From: Zygnema cylindricum
Taxonomy: Eukaryota; Streptophyta; Zygnematophyceae; Zygnematales; Zygnemataceae
Direction: 5' to 3'
Length of the DNA: 64,000 nt
Assembly (NCBI GenBank): GCA_037447655.1
Contig: JBBHKE010001840.1
Span: 91,472 to 155,471, forward strand
The notes under the pieces were generated by a model. The model searched no databases. It worked only from the letters and a program-made list of their open reading frames with translations, and was not told the origin of the DNA. The position numbers and the translations under genes were made by a program. Below, one piece after another: positions 35,601 to 47,921 of the stretch (position 1 is the stretch's first letter; every line of letters starts with the position of its first letter).

Positions 35601-38600
35601 AATAAACGGGGTTACAATGATGAGGAGCTTGAGTTGTATCCAGAAAATATATCCAGCCCAATACCAACAACAAAAACATACTATTTTTTGACCTATTACG
35701 ATGATAAGTATTAATTGACGTCATAATGATTCCAAAAAAAAAGGAGCTCAAATTTGAGCCATTATAAAGCTTCATGGTTTGTTTGGAGTTGACCTATTTA
35801 AGTTAGCCCAGGATTTACAGAACCACAATTAAAGAAGAAACAGATGGGAACACACTTATGATTAATGAGGAACATAGGATATTTTTACATTTTCTTGTGT
35901 CCGTGGGTACAATTGCAAATTTTACTTACCAGAAGGTTTGGCCGGTGGAGGTGGACCTGGACATCAAAAATCCAAAATATCCGAGCGTCAGTATTTATTT
36001 TCTCAATTCTCTTTATTTCTCGTTAAGTCTATTTCCTGATTGAGTGTAATTTTATCAAAGTCAACTGTAAAATTTGTCTTTTGCAAGTTGATGAGAGTGT
36101 CCTGAAATGAGTTCAAAACTGTACGATGCACTAATAATTTAAAGTGTATTTATACTCTATTGCGTTTAAACGAGTAGAAAATTATAAAATCACACTACAC
36201 CCAAAAATTATAAAATCACACTACACCCAAAAATTATAAAATCACACTACACCCAAAAATTATAAAATCACACTACACCCAAAAATTATAAAATCACACT
36301 ACACCCAAAAATTATAAAATCACACTAAACCCAAAAATTGTAAAATCACACGAAACCCAAAAATTATAAAATCACACTAAACCCAAAAATTGTAAAATCA
36401 CACGAAACCCAAAAATTATAAAATCACACTAAACCCAAAAATTATAAAATCACACCAAACCCAAAAAAATCTGAGGGGTTCAACCATCCATCTCAAGAGT
36501 ATGGCTGCTTTTTTTTTTTCAAGGAAAACAATCGTTTTTCAAATGATAAAAGAACTTAATTTGCTGGGAAACCTTAAGCCAGGTGAATATGCAAATTACA
36601 AAGAAACAGAAAACCATATTAAAATACAAATTCAGAATGAAAATACACCATTTTTCCCAATATGAGAAAAATATGGTGAGAAATTGTGACTCACTTTTTG
36701 GAGGAGGTACTAGAATCCAAATCCATTTGTGGGAAAACCAGAAAAGAACCAAAAGAAAAGAGGAACCCCAGTTAAGAAACACATTAGTAATTGAAACCAA
36801 AATGATCATGCTTCAATAAACCTGAAGAAATTGAAAAAAGCGGCACAACGGTTCATCTCTATTTTATATGTTTTTTTTCTATCAAGTCTACAGAAAATTA
36901 GCCAGCTGGGTAATGTTGAGCCAGGTGTCTTTGTAAAGCACAGAAAAAACAGAAAAAGTCCAAACTAAAATGAGCCAACCAACTCGCAACATAGAATATT
37001 ATGATTATTATCCACTTTTTTCCTTTTTCTAAAGGGTGAAGAATTGCGACTCACGTGTTGGAGGAGGTATTGGAATTCCAAAATCAGTAACGGAAAAACC
37101 GAAAAGACAACAAAAAAAAACAAGTGAGAACACCAGTTTACCAACCCATTAGTATTTGAAACCCAAATAATCACGTTGTGGCGGAATTTTTGAGGACAAA
37201 TCCATTTACTTTAAAAAATACATTTGGTGAAAACTGAAAGCAATCATTCTTGTGCTCTGTTATGACAAAACTGAAAAATGTACAAACAATTGTTCGACGA
37301 CTGAAAAACAACCCTTTCTTGCAAATTTCATCAATTTCCGAACTACAGAGAGCATTTGAACTGAAAATGTTTCTGACTGTTTACGTTTTTTCTGTAAAAC
37401 GCACCTTTGGCAGGCGGAACTGCAATTTCAAAACCCAAAACCCAAAATATACCCATCACAAAAGTACATCAGTTTTTAACGTATACAAAGTTTACAACCA
37501 TTTAATATATCCATCACAAAGGCAGATCAAGTTTGAAAATAGAAAGCATACAACAATTTAATAACAAATTCAAAATACCCTCTCCCTCTTGCCCTCTCCC
37601 CCTCTCCCTCCACCTTTCCCAGCTTTTCCTCTCCCCAAGTCTGCAGCTTCCCCCCTACCACTCTCCTCCACTCCTCCTTTTCCTCACCTTCTCCCACTTA
37701 TTTTCTCCCTCTCTCTTATACAATTCCCACATCTCAATGCCTCTTACCCTTGCATTCCATCCCTATTTTCCTTCCTGCTGAAAATAAAATATTACCAACT
37801 GAAGAACCAGGTTGTAAATCAACAACCTGATTGAAAGAGCAAGCTTCAAAATTAAAAGACCATATACAGGACAAATGCCCACTAATTCTTTCTTAGCAAC
37901 TAATCTCTAGCGCCAGATTTATCACTGTACAGTTTAATATTGGTCTTTCACTAGAATGCCTTTATGTTTTGCAAGCCCACATAACTCTCTCCTTATGTCA
38001 ATACCTGCATATTTAGGACATATTTTGCTGAACATCACCGCATGGCCTTGTAAGTATGCCACGGAGTAATCTGGGGCGCTTGTTAGACAGAAACATTGTG
38101 TGCCACCGACATAAACAGGAAGAATATGAACATAGAACCCAAATTCAGTATTGTTGCAAAGTTTGGCGCAAATCGCATTCGTCACATTCTCCTCCTCCCA
38201 AGGATCGATTCTCCCACCGAGTATCGCTGGAGTCGGTGTGAAATACCACGCGTAAAATTCATAATAACCAGGAACATCGGTGCTGTTGGGTTTTACTAGA
38301 CAGGCTGCAAATCAAACGGAAAAGAGAGTACAATACCATGTCAATATGGACTGAAATTTCCATCAAGAACATCAAAGCGAACACCGTGAATTGCGTCAAG
38401 TGTTGACAGCACTACTTTAGCAATGAAATAGCATCAATGATAGTAAAATTTTCCGTTAGTGACACTAATTCTGTAAGAAATCGGAGTGTCCAGGTCACAT
38501 GTACTTCAATTAGAATTCAAAACATCAGATCAAACATCATGCTGGTTAATCTTTTTACGCTAGTAGCGATCACTGTATCATGGATCATAAGAGAAGGCTT

Positions 38601-39760
38601 TTCAAATATATATATATTCTGTAAGTGACAACAAATTCAGTTTTTGAACTTGTCAATAAAATGTTGTTTCATTTCTGATGACAAGAAACAGCTTCCAGAA
38701 GATCAGAATGGTACTGACAAACAATCAAGTGTACAATAAAAAAACAAACATTTTTCGGTTAGCACATCAATGTCAAAAGTATTTTAAAGGTAAGCGACAA
38801 ACGAAGGGAAATATATTCTTTGTTTATCATTCAAAATTGCACGATTTCGGTATTTTAGGGCTAATGCACATTTTTCGGAAAGCAAATAGAGTATGAATAC
38901 AGTTGTCTGAAACCTCGCTTCGAATAAGTAGCATTTTTACCTTATGCTTTACACATTGGAAATTGGAAATTAGAAACTGAATATTGGAAATTGGATATTT
39001 GACATTGCACATTGCACGTTGGAAACTTGACATTGGAAATTGGATATTGGAAATTGGACATTGGAAATTGGACATTGGAATTTTTACATTGGAAATTGGA
39101 CATTGGAAATTGCAAATTGGACATTGGAAATTGGACAATGCACATTGTAAATTGGACATTGGAAATTGGACATTAGAAATTGGACATTGGACATTGCACA
39201 TTGGAAGATTTACATTGGAAATTGGACATTGGAAATTGGAAATTGGACATTGGAAATTGGACATTGGACAATGCACATTGGAAATTGGACATTGGAGAGC
39301 ACATTGCACATCGTATATCGCACATTCACATTCTTCATTGTGTTTGTCAATGCAGTATTGCAAATATGAAAATTAAATAAAAGAAGAAACATGATAAATA
39401 ATCAATGAAGAAGTAGCAGTCCTTACTTGGAACTGGTGGGCATACGACCGTACCAACAGGTTGTACGGATATCGATGATTATGCAAAATAAAACATAACA
39501 GTTTCCCTTTCAGATAATATCAAAGTTGTATGCCGATGAAAAAAGGAATGTTACATGAATTAAAAAAAAAAAAAAAAAAACAGCATTTTCGACTGAAGCA
39601 GAAAACGCGAAATAAATAAAGCGAGGTCAAAGATTAAAAGAAAAGTCAAACCAGTGAAAGCTTCTAGCCAAAAGAGCCGCCATCTTCACTCACCTGCAGC
39701 TGAAATTTTGTACAAAATGGCAAAAAATAGAGTGATTTGCAGCCATCGCATGGCCATCAT
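32425..39760 (-). CDS. Gene B: WSC-like two-domain secreted protein, 10-repeat tail
   Basis: Minus-strand exons in order: 39760-39694, 39432-39427 (6 nt, tentative), 38304-38005, 37419-37405, 36709-36695, 35956-35930, 35586-35275, 33061-33032, 32657-32425. They join in phase to 1005 nt, 334 aa. Signal peptide and both six-Cys domains are intact; domain 2 is 312 nt, four codons longer than in A. Hinges read [18 protein letters not shown] and PNPPPPKNL. The tail has ten HPPGVGK-type units. The acceptor of the tail exon has shifted: the ACAG used in A is ACAT here and a GAG a few bases on keeps phase. The 54-nt exon has decayed (around 35185-35240). The last intron is only 374 bp, against ~2.5 kb in A and C. 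Confidence 0.78.
36179..36470. repeat. 26-bp minisatellite
   Basis: About eleven units of 26 bp containing ATTATAAAATCACACTA, with small variants towards the right. It lies in the gene B intron between 35956 and 36695. Confidence 0.95.
37055..37069 (-). pseudogene. Dead microexon of gene B
   Basis: TACCTCCTCCAACAC matches the 15-nt VPPPA microexon of A and C and keeps the donor GTGAGT, but the acceptor AG is AA (37070-37071). A duplicated copy with good sites is 346 bp further on, at 36695-36709. Confidence 0.75.
37573..37760. repeat. C/T-rich intron tract of gene B
   Basis: Reverse-complement counterpart of 22915-23090 in gene A. Open frames here are low-complexity artefacts. Confidence 0.8.
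38951..39300. repeat. Heptanucleotide minisatellite in gene B intron
   Basis: Degenerate array of ATTGGAA and ATTGGAC units, with some CATTGCAC. A shorter version lies at 55829-56065 in gene C. The corresponding gene A intron has only scattered related words (CAATGTTCAATG near 20625 and 20890). Confidence 0.9.
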
Positions 39761-40230
39761 TGCAGCAGACTTGAAAAAAAAATGCTCGACGGCTCAAATG
39801 TAAGCTTTCGTGAAGGGGAGGTATTATCCACACGGGACCATTTTCGCGACAGTCCTGACAATGGTCTACGTGGCTTGAGAATACAGGTCGCTTTTTAGTT
39901 GTCGTAAGCGCAGGACTTCCTTAAAATTGTCTACGTCGCCAGAAAATACGTAGGTTCATTTTGTACTTGTTCAGGGTCTATCCATGTGCGCACACTTGGT
40001 TTTTTGTCGTTTTGTACAATGTATTTATAGATTAACCTACCGTATCAATTACAGTATTTGAACCGCCTTTGGCGGTTCAAAAACATTTCCTTCTGCCCGG
40101 TTATTTGGGCAAAGTGCCAATCATTTTTTGACGAACTGAACAAAGCGAAAAAATATATTTCTTGTCATTTGAACAATGTTTAGGCATGTGAACAGGGAGT
40201 ACATCATGCAGTACAAACATATTACGTTAA
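39761..40230 (-). promoter_or_regulatory. Promoter and 5' UTR of gene B
   Basis: TATAAATA (reverse strand, 40022-40029) lies about 265 bp upstream of the ATG. A 10-bp perfect palindrome TTGAACCGCC/GGCGGTTCAA lies at 40058-40080. Sequence and spacing match genes A, C and D. Confidence 0.65.
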
Positions 40231-40244
40231 GTACGAATAAGCTA

Positions 40245-40459
40245 CACCGTCGATCGTATTTAGCTTGTATGTTTTTTTTGTCTCTTAAAACATCTATTCT
40301 CCAAACACATTTGTCCATTTTTCATTTTAAGACCGTCATTCGAAAGCTGAGAATACAACCTTTCAATCGCAACCGTCAAATACACAATCCGACATGTATG
40401 TACAGTGAAAAGGTGTTTTAAGAGAAAAAAAACATACACGCTAAATACGATCGACGGTG
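40245..40459. mobile_element. TA-MITE 6
   Basis: 215 bp, ends CACCGTCGATCG and its inverse, TA on both sides, with the AAAACATC/GTTTTAAG interior. Near-identical copy at 57012-57226. Confidence 0.85.
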
Positions 40460-40490
40460 TACAGTACACCGTCGATCGTATTTAGCGTGT
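40436..40490. repeat. Perfect 27-bp-arm palindrome at a MITE junction
   Basis: Two MITEs inserted three bases apart, end to end, create arms of 27 bp around one central base at 40463. The same structure is present at 57203-57257. Confidence 0.95.
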
Positions 40491-41018
40491 TGAACACTAA
40501 TTCGGCGCCCCTAAATTTTGAGGGTTTTACCTAAAATAGGGTAAAGGATACTATTTTTTCATGTACGCTAATCACGAGAAGAACAATTAGTGTACACCAT
40601 TTTAACTTATGTATTTTTTTATTAGTGTGGAGTACGGAACGTGTCGGTGCTTATAAAAATGTACTTTTTAATTAAACAAGTACGGATAAATAAGATACAA
40701 CCACGATTCGGTGAACTATTTTAAAGATTTCATAATTTACCTGTTTTAGTGTACATTTATTTGTCGCGTAACCGAAATTAGAGTTAGGAATTAATTAGAG
40801 TGAAAGTATGCGACATTGTACGAATTGTCAAAATTTGTACTTTTACCTATATTGCTGTGAATATCCTTTTCTGACAAATCAGCTGTACCCATATTGGCGT
40901 TCGTTGAAAAATTAGTGTATAACTTTTTTTTCGAAATTTTTCTAAGTCTAAATTAGTGTACATGACACTAAATTATTTTACACTAATAATTTCTACACGC
41001 TAAAAACGATCAAAAGTG
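40467..41018. mobile_element. TA-MITE 7
   Basis: 552 bp, TA at both ends. The right end is mutated (GATCAAAAGTG). The copy at 57234-57785 has the same length and an intact right end (CGATCGACGGTG). Confidence 0.85.
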
Positions 41019-41032
41019 TACAGAGACGTATA

Positions 41033-41766
41033 AGGGTGACATCCCACCAGTCGAAAAGTGGGGAAGTTTAGAGAAATCCGTGACTCTCTGTACCAAATCG
41101 TACCGCCTATTTTGTTTTTATTCGAAAAACAACATTACAGAGAATCTTGCCAATGCTCTACGAAAGCTTGGAGGTAGTACAGGCCGTCAAATGTTCATCT
41201 GCGAGGAGTTCGCTTCATTTTTCTTTGTAACTGTCAACCCACCTCGAAGAGGTGGGTTGGCAGATACAGAAAATAAAAAGTCGTGACACGCTGGACGATT
41301 AACCCACCTCGAGGAGGTGGGTTGGCAGATACAGAAAACAAAGAGTCGTGACACGCTGGACGATTAAGCTACGTGTCATGATGTAAAACCAACGAAAAAT
41401 CTTAAGATTTGCACATGACACTCGCTTTTCAAAATACAGCCGAAAATAAAAAAGAAATTTCGTAACATTCTTTCGTCACGCTATTTTCGGTAATTTTTGT
41501 TCGTTACACTATTTCCCTCAAAGGACTTTCGTTATGCTCGAAAAAATAAATCCTAAAAAATGAGCTAGCGTACAGACTGGCGTCTCCAAAAAGTATAAAA
41601 GTTTTGTCAAAGTACGCAGGTACATGATACGCAAGTGAAGATATGAAGTTAAGTTTGTCGGTGCTAAAAATATGAAAGATTTTCACTATCAGATCAAAGC
41701 TTGCATGGCGCCAGTCAATTTAGGACACGTGGACTACAGACTCTACGTGATGGAACATCGACTCAA
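41033..41766. mobile_element. GGGTGA-terminus element, copy 2 (truncated)
   Basis: Starts AGGGTGACATCCCACCA and contains two copies of the CAACCCACCTC hairpin (41235-41259, 41301-41323). It resembles 1401-2141 reversed in part and ends where the CCCACCGGA element begins. Confidence 0.55.
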
Positions 41767-42233
41767 AGCCTATGCCCACCGGAGCATTTGTAACTTTTTG
41801 CCCATTCCGATGATTTTCCGAAAAGTCATCGGAAAACGGGTCTTGTTCACATCAATTTTTTGGCACGTAACTCCGATTGAAGGTGTCGTGTTACACGTCA
41901 CAGGCTTTGACGTCATAAAACATAGGTGCGAAAACAAACTTGCAGATTTTCAAACTTTCACGGTTTAGGTTGGACTGTTTTTTCGCGGGAGAACAAAGAA
42001 ATAGCCGTTCGGATGTTGTTTTTGCTTAGTCTGCCTTTCGGGTTACCGTTGGCCTGTTTCACAGAAAGACGTAACTTTTACCCTACTTCTATATCCGACA
42101 ATATTTTGAGGAAGTTCGTTTGTACGATTTTCCGAGAACTTCCGAAATCTACAAAGTCGGTGCTCGAAAAGCCGTACATTGTTCAAACGTCCGTCTGTTG
42201 CGGAAGTGAATTTTTTTCCGGTGGGAATAGGCT
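41767..42233. mobile_element. CCCACCGGA-terminus element, copy 1
   Basis: Terminal inverted repeats AGCCTATGCCCACCGGA and TCCGGTGGGAATAGGCT (one mismatch). No transposase seen. Confidence 0.7.
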
Positions 42234-42473
42234 ATACCCACCGGAGCATTTGTAACGTTTTGCCCATTCCGATGATTTTCCCAGAACTCATCGGAAAACG
42301 GGTCTGGTTCACATCAAAATTTTGGCACGTAAAGTTTCATGTGACACGTCATCAAACATAGGCGCGAAAACAAACCTGCAGATTTTCAAACTTTTAGGGT
42401 TTATGTTGGACAGTTTTTTCGCGCGGGAACAACGAAATAGCCGTTCGGATGTTGTTTTTGCCACGTCAACTAG
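42230..42473. mobile_element. CCCACCGGA-terminus element, copy 2 (partial)
   Basis: Begins at the right end of copy 1 and repeats its first ~240 bp. It stops at a TA-MITE insertion (42476). Confidence 0.65.
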
Positions 42474-42475
42474 TA

Positions 42476-43095
42476 CACCGCAAATCGTAATTAAAGTAAT
42501 GAAAAAATTATAGTAAAAAAAACCAGAAAAAAAATAGAGTAATGATCGCTAATTTATGTGATAGAGGTTTTCAACTATGAAGTTTACTCTAATTTATTTA
42601 AGTATTCTATATTGGGTTATGTCGGCGATAATTATGTGCGCGATAGTTATGAACACTAAATTACGTAGATGTAAAAAATATGTCAGTCCGTATAGTATTG
42701 ACGTCATTATGACACTAGTACTATTTGTCGCACTGAATGTCAGTTAATGTTCACAGTGACGACGATGCTGTCGACGGACGAGAGTTATGCGAACGACTTT
42801 TTTTTGATGTGATTGAGTTTTTGTTTAGTGCGATTTCACGTGCGAGTGCGATTCTATTAAATCATTATTTGTACCTTTTACTTATAAATGCACACTTTTG
42901 CACGGTCAGACGTCGTCCGTACTCCACACTCCACACTATTTAAAAATAACCTATATTATAATTTTTTACGCTAATTAAACCTCACCTGAATTAGAATTAT
43001 GAAAAAATTAGAATCGATTACTCTATTTGATGTGATAGAGTCGAAATTTCGAGCGACCGAATTAGAGTAATTTACTCTAACTACGATTCGCCGTG
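42476..43095. mobile_element. TA-MITE 8
   Basis: 620 bp, TA on both sides, left end CACCGCAAATCGTAATTA, right end ACGATTCGCCGTG. Near-identical copy at 58482-59098. The small open frame inside (42737-42943) has no recognisable family. Confidence 0.85.
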
Positions 43096-43099
43096 TAGT

Positions 43100-43576
43100 G
43101 AAACATAAACTAAATAATTTTGGATAGTACGTTATAGTACCCTCTGTACGAGTCATTAAGTAGTACAGATATCAGGTGGTACAGATATTATCTCCGCTTG
43201 ATTCTCCAGGGTTATGGGCATAGACTTCTACCTCCGGTAGTACATATATTACCTCCGGTGTTTCAGATATTACCTCCGCCGGTACAAGTATTGCGTTCAG
43301 ACTTTGCATTCGAAGATTCTTTCAAGATTTTAAGCATCGAATATTAACCTACGTGTTACCAGAATGAGCCACGCAAAAAAAAAAGTGGTTTACGGGCAAG
43401 ACCTAATGGAAGACACGGCCTTCAGCAAACGTATCCGTACAATTACTGGAACCCAAAGTACACACAAAATAAAACGAAGAGAAAAATAATGCCAGAAACA
43501 TGTACGAACTACAGGAATGTGCTGTACCTTCCTGTACAAAATCAACGGTCCAGTAAATCATAACCGAAATCGTTTC
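43100..43576. repeat. Dispersed repeat with 24-bp array
   Basis: Reverse complement of the 17795-18150 region, including the TCTGTACCA-type array. Near-identical to 59103-59584. Confidence 0.85.
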
Positions 43577-43852
43577 TTTTTTGAAAATTTGAAACCGCCA
43601 AAATGAGATTTTCTTGTTGGGGACTAAATTTTGGAGTAAAACGACAAAAAAAGCCCGGTAGTTTAATACATGAGCACATACCCTAAGTTGTAGTATTCTT
43701 TCTGATTAAATGTTTCTATTTTTTATTTTATTACGAAGTCAAATCCGGTCAACGCATTTAAAAAAAATGAATTTTGTAAAATGCGCATATTCATTCTATT
43801 TCATGGGTTTCATGCGCGCGCATACTACGAATAAAACCTCTATGATAGCGTA

Positions 43853-44427
43853 TTCCCACAGGAAATTTTTTCCCTTCCGCAACAGATGGGCGTTCGAATA
43901 ATGTACTTATTTCCGAGCACCGACTTTTTTGTTTTCGGAAATTTTCGTAAAACCGTACCAAATAACTTCCTCAAAATATTGGGGGATGTGAAGTCGGGTT
44001 AAAGTAGCGTTTTCTGTGAAACAGACCAACGGTAACACGAAAAGCTGACGAGGCAAAAACAACATCCGAACGGCTATTTAGTTGTTCCCGCGCGAAAAAA
44101 CAATCCAACTTAAAACCTAAAAGTTTTTAAATCTGCAGGTTTGTTTTCTCGCCTAAGTTTTATGACGTCGAAGCGTGTGACGTGTCACAAGACATCTTAA
44201 ATCCAAGTTACGTGCCAAAAAAAATGTGTGAACAAGACCCGTTTTCCGATGACTTTTGGGAAAATCATCGGAATTAGCAAAAAGTTACAAATGCATATAA
44301 TGAATATAATCAAAGGCAACCAAAGGCAAGCAGTCACTAGAGGTTTCGGTACTCCCACTGAAACGGAAATCCGTACATTATTCGAACGCCCGTCTGTTGC
44401 GGAAGTGAACTTTTTTTCCGGTGGGAA
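43853..44427. mobile_element. CCCACCGGA-terminus element, copy 3, with long TIRs
   Basis: About 55-60 bp at the left end (TTCCCACAGGAAA, then CTTCCGCAACAG, GGGCGTTCGAAT) returns inverted at the right end (ATTCGAACGCCC, CTGTTGCGGAAG, TTTCCGGTGGGAA). The interior matches copy 1 reversed. Confidence 0.75.
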
Positions 44428-44665
44428 CAGGCTATGAGACTGTCTAATGGAACCACGACCTAATACAATCAAAATTTTACACTAAACTGACAACGTTTTT
44501 TCCGAATTTGTACGTTTGCCGATCTGCAATGTTTGTGCCATGTCAGGCTACGATTTTGGGCCTTCGATCTCAGCCTCGGCGTTTACGTTACGTTTTTATA
44601 TAATGGGATGTTGTTTTCTGTTTTATATATTGTAATGTTTCGTAACTCTACCTCGTCTACAGCTA

Positions 44666-44881
44666 CACCGCCAATCGTTATTAGCGTTGTGTACGCTAAT
44701 TCCGTCCCGCTTTTTTTTTTATTATTCTCAAATAGAATTATCCACACTATTTAAAAAATACCCTAATTCCTAATTAGAATAGACGATTTCTTCGAAAATT
44801 TCCAAATTCCCAATTAGCTTAAACCACGCTAATTATTCATATACACTAAAAAAACTTACACGCTAATAACGATTGGCGGTG
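44666..44881. mobile_element. TA-MITE 9
   Basis: 216 bp, ends CACCGCCAATCGTTATTAG and its exact inverse, TA on both sides. Same subfamily as 61784-61997. Confidence 0.9.
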
Positions 44882-45166
44882 TAGCGGTAGACAGGCGGCT
44901 TGATTCCATAAGAAAGTTTTCAAGTGGATTCCCAATTTCGCCCAAGAAAGATTACCAAGTCCGTATAGGCCCGTGATTAACGTCGCGCTTACGTAGATAT
45001 GAAGTTTTAAACGGTTCGTACAATCTGCGCCCCTAATATTTTCCTTACTCCTTTTTGTGTTCGAAATTTTTGTCGAACTTTGTTCTCTGACGACTTGTTT
45101 TTAATTTTCGCAAAGTGTGTTACCATTCGTCAGTTATTTGGGCATGCGTGTGTCATTGGCCGAGTA

Positions 45167-45887
45167 AGGGTGAAGTCCCATCATGTAATTCTGTAATTGT
45201 ACGCCTAATTTTAAGGGCAGTTATATGTTGAATGATGTTCCATCGCGTAGAGCATGTAAACAACTTGTTATGAGTGAATGCCACCACGTAAGTTAAGATC
45301 GGATATTGAAACGCATTAAAAAATGTTCACACAAGCCAATTTTACATTACATTTTTCATTTGCGCGCCAGGTCGTCGTACAACACAACATTTATACTCTT
45401 TGCAGACACATTGTCTAAAACACCAACTCATTTTCTTAGGGGCTTCTTACGAAAGAGCGTTTCCATAATAGTTTGACGAAAGAGTGTTCACAATAGTTTG
45501 ACGAAAAGAGCGTTGTCATAAACGAGGTGACAAAAGACCGTTACGAGATTACTTTTTATTTTTGGCTGGATTTTGGAAGGTACATATCATGCGCAAACAT
45601 TGAAAATCACGGTGTTAGTCCATCATGACACGTATCTTTATCATCTAACACGTCGTGAATTTTCATTTCCGTAATTGACAACCCACCTCCTCACAGTAAA
45701 AACTATAGTGATAGCCTTGTAAATGAACATCCAACGGTCATTGTTACCTCTCAAACCTTTGAAAAATATCGGCAAGATTCTTAGTAATATTGTTCGTGGA
45801 TAAAAAAAAAAAAACAATACGGCATAGTACAAAGAGGTTCAGATTATTGTTAACAACCTCACGTTTAATCTGATGGAAATTCACCCT
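45167..45887. mobile_element. GGGTGA-terminus element, copy 3
   Basis: Starts AGGGTGAAGTCCCATCA, ends TGATGGAAATTCACCCT. It carries half of the CAACCCACCTC hairpin (near 45680). Confidence 0.65.
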
Positions 45888-47338
45888 AGTAGAGCGTTAA
45901 CCATTACTTTTAGTTTCATCTTTGTTCCATCACGTTCTTTTTAACGAGTTTTTAAGTATTTTTTTCCCTCCGTACTTCTCAGCCTACAACATTACCATTC
46001 CACCAAATGAGAAGGAGAGTAGATGACGTGCAAAAAAGGCATTAAGATACCACATGATCCAACAACCTCAAAGGTTAATGTCATTAATCCTTCGATCATG
46101 GTGCAGACTTCGGGATACACCAACATGACATAAAATTGGAAACAAATGCGGGCCCGTTTATTCGAGACGTGAAATGCTACCGCTTGTCCTGGATGAGTCA
46201 TCTATTGTCCTTAACACTCCTCCTAGTCGTTAAATGGTCATCTATTGTCCTTAATACTCCTCCGAGTCGTTAAATGGTCGCGCGTCAGAAAAAAAAAAAA
46301 CATCAAAATAGCCTGAGCAAAAGTTGGAGCCTTCTATTTTAGCCGGGTAGTATATTTTTTCTTGGATCCAAGAAACATGGAAAGACAGTAAAGGTAACCC
46401 TCCATCAGTTGAAAAGTGAGGCTATTTACTGAAATTCGTACCTTTTTGTACCAATCCATACCGTTTTTTTTTTCTTATGAAAAAAATTTAGCGGCGTACT
46501 ATTCAAGTAATAGCCGTACGAACAACTTGTGTCGTTTTCGAACTTAGAATGTACCACAAGTTATCGTCTTGTGTGTTTTCGTCCCACAGCCACGTCTTTT
46601 TCAAACTTTATCATAAAACACAGCAGAGACGTGTTTCAAAATAAAGTAACACCGCTCCGCAAATATGAAATTCGCACGTGTCAAATGTTTTCCAATTTTT
46701 TGACGAGGAGAAGTACACGGTTGTTTTTTTTTGTCAATTTGCATCCTGTACGGAAAATTTATGTGCAAGGGTTTGAAGGTTTCAATACCATTTCAGGGAA
46801 AGGTGAAAAATATGTGAAGGTGCCACTACAACTCACATTCCCAAACTCTCCCACCTTGACTCTCCTTCATTATTTCACATTCTTTCTCAATGTGGCTCTA
46901 AGCTAACCCAGGGAGCGGGAAAAATATTTAGAGCGATGTTTTGTAACCATTGCGGAAGGTATACAAGAACTATTTTATTACAATATTTTTTTTTATTCGG
47001 CAAGAGTCTCAACAACTCTGTGTTCTTCCATAGCGAATATGGGTTTGTCAAGAGGGTTGGCTTGACAAAGGCCAAGGGGACTTAGGCCAATCATAGACGA
47101 AAGTGGAGCCAAACAAACTTCTTTTCAAGATCGGACGGCCACGTAGTCGAAATCAACTCTGGCCATTGGAGAAAAAAAAGTGGGAGTCGATTGGGTAGCG
47201 CGAGATGGGGACATTTATTGTCTTGGTTATATTTTGGGTGTTGTGGAAACACCTCTATGAGTACCACATCCCAAGTGATATGGATAAAATGGCATGCATG
47301 TTTTAGTACTGCACCATTTGTCAAAATAGCTTGTACAC
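45888..47338. other. Intergenic, no gene supported
   Basis: A partial GGGTGA-type end lies near 46391 (AAGGTAACCCTCCATCA). The frame at 46529-46906 shows no family features. Confidence 0.4.
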
Positions 47339-47340
47339 TA

Positions 47341-47921
47341 CACCGCTAATCGTTATTAGTGTTAATAACACTAATTTTGTCGCTGTTTTTTCGGCCTTTA
47401 TATCATAAATTAGTGTTAATAACATTAAAATAAAATAAACGCTAATATGGATAGTATTTACTTAGTGTTAACCTTTTTATATTACGTTTGTCAAAATTAG
47501 TGTGATATACCACAAGCTCGTTTCCGTACATCGTGTCTACTTGCCATCCCATTTCTACAACATAACTTGATTTTCGCATGCAAATTGAACTTCAGTACCA
47601 CTTAGCCGTCTGAAAGAGCGGAACATTACAAAATATAAAACATAAAATAGAGTGATTTTACTCCAATTTACATGTTTTGTACGATTTCGAAACCCCACGA
47701 GTACCTATCTCGGCGAAAGCTGTCATGGTAGTACACCTGCACTTGATAAAGTCTTAATGACAGCTCAACGTACATGCTACGAAGTCGACACATGAATTGG
47801 CGTTAAGTGCCAAATTAATGTTAATGCTTTTTTTTTTTTTAACACAATCACAAATTAACGTTATTAACACTAAATTAGCGTTTTTGCAAAAAAAAATTAA
47901 CACTACTAACGATTAGCCGTG
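47341..47921. mobile_element. TA-MITE 10
   Basis: 581 bp, left end CACCGCTAATCGTTATTAG, right end CTAACGATTAGCCGTG, TA both sides. The interior is rich in TTAGTGTTAATAAC words. Confidence 0.85.

Noticed and set aside
36179-36470. Regular 26-bp array resembling a CRISPR
   Set aside because: Units are contiguous with no unique spacers, in a eukaryotic intron. It is a minisatellite.
38827-39363. 178-codon minus-strand frame rich in Pro-Ile-Ser-Asn-Val
   Set aside because: It is the translation of the ATTGGAM minisatellite. It lies in the gene B intron and overlaps open frames on the other strand.
42737-42943. 68-codon frame conserved at 58740-58946
   Set aside because: Its identity is explained by the recent duplication of a MITE-containing block, not by coding selection.
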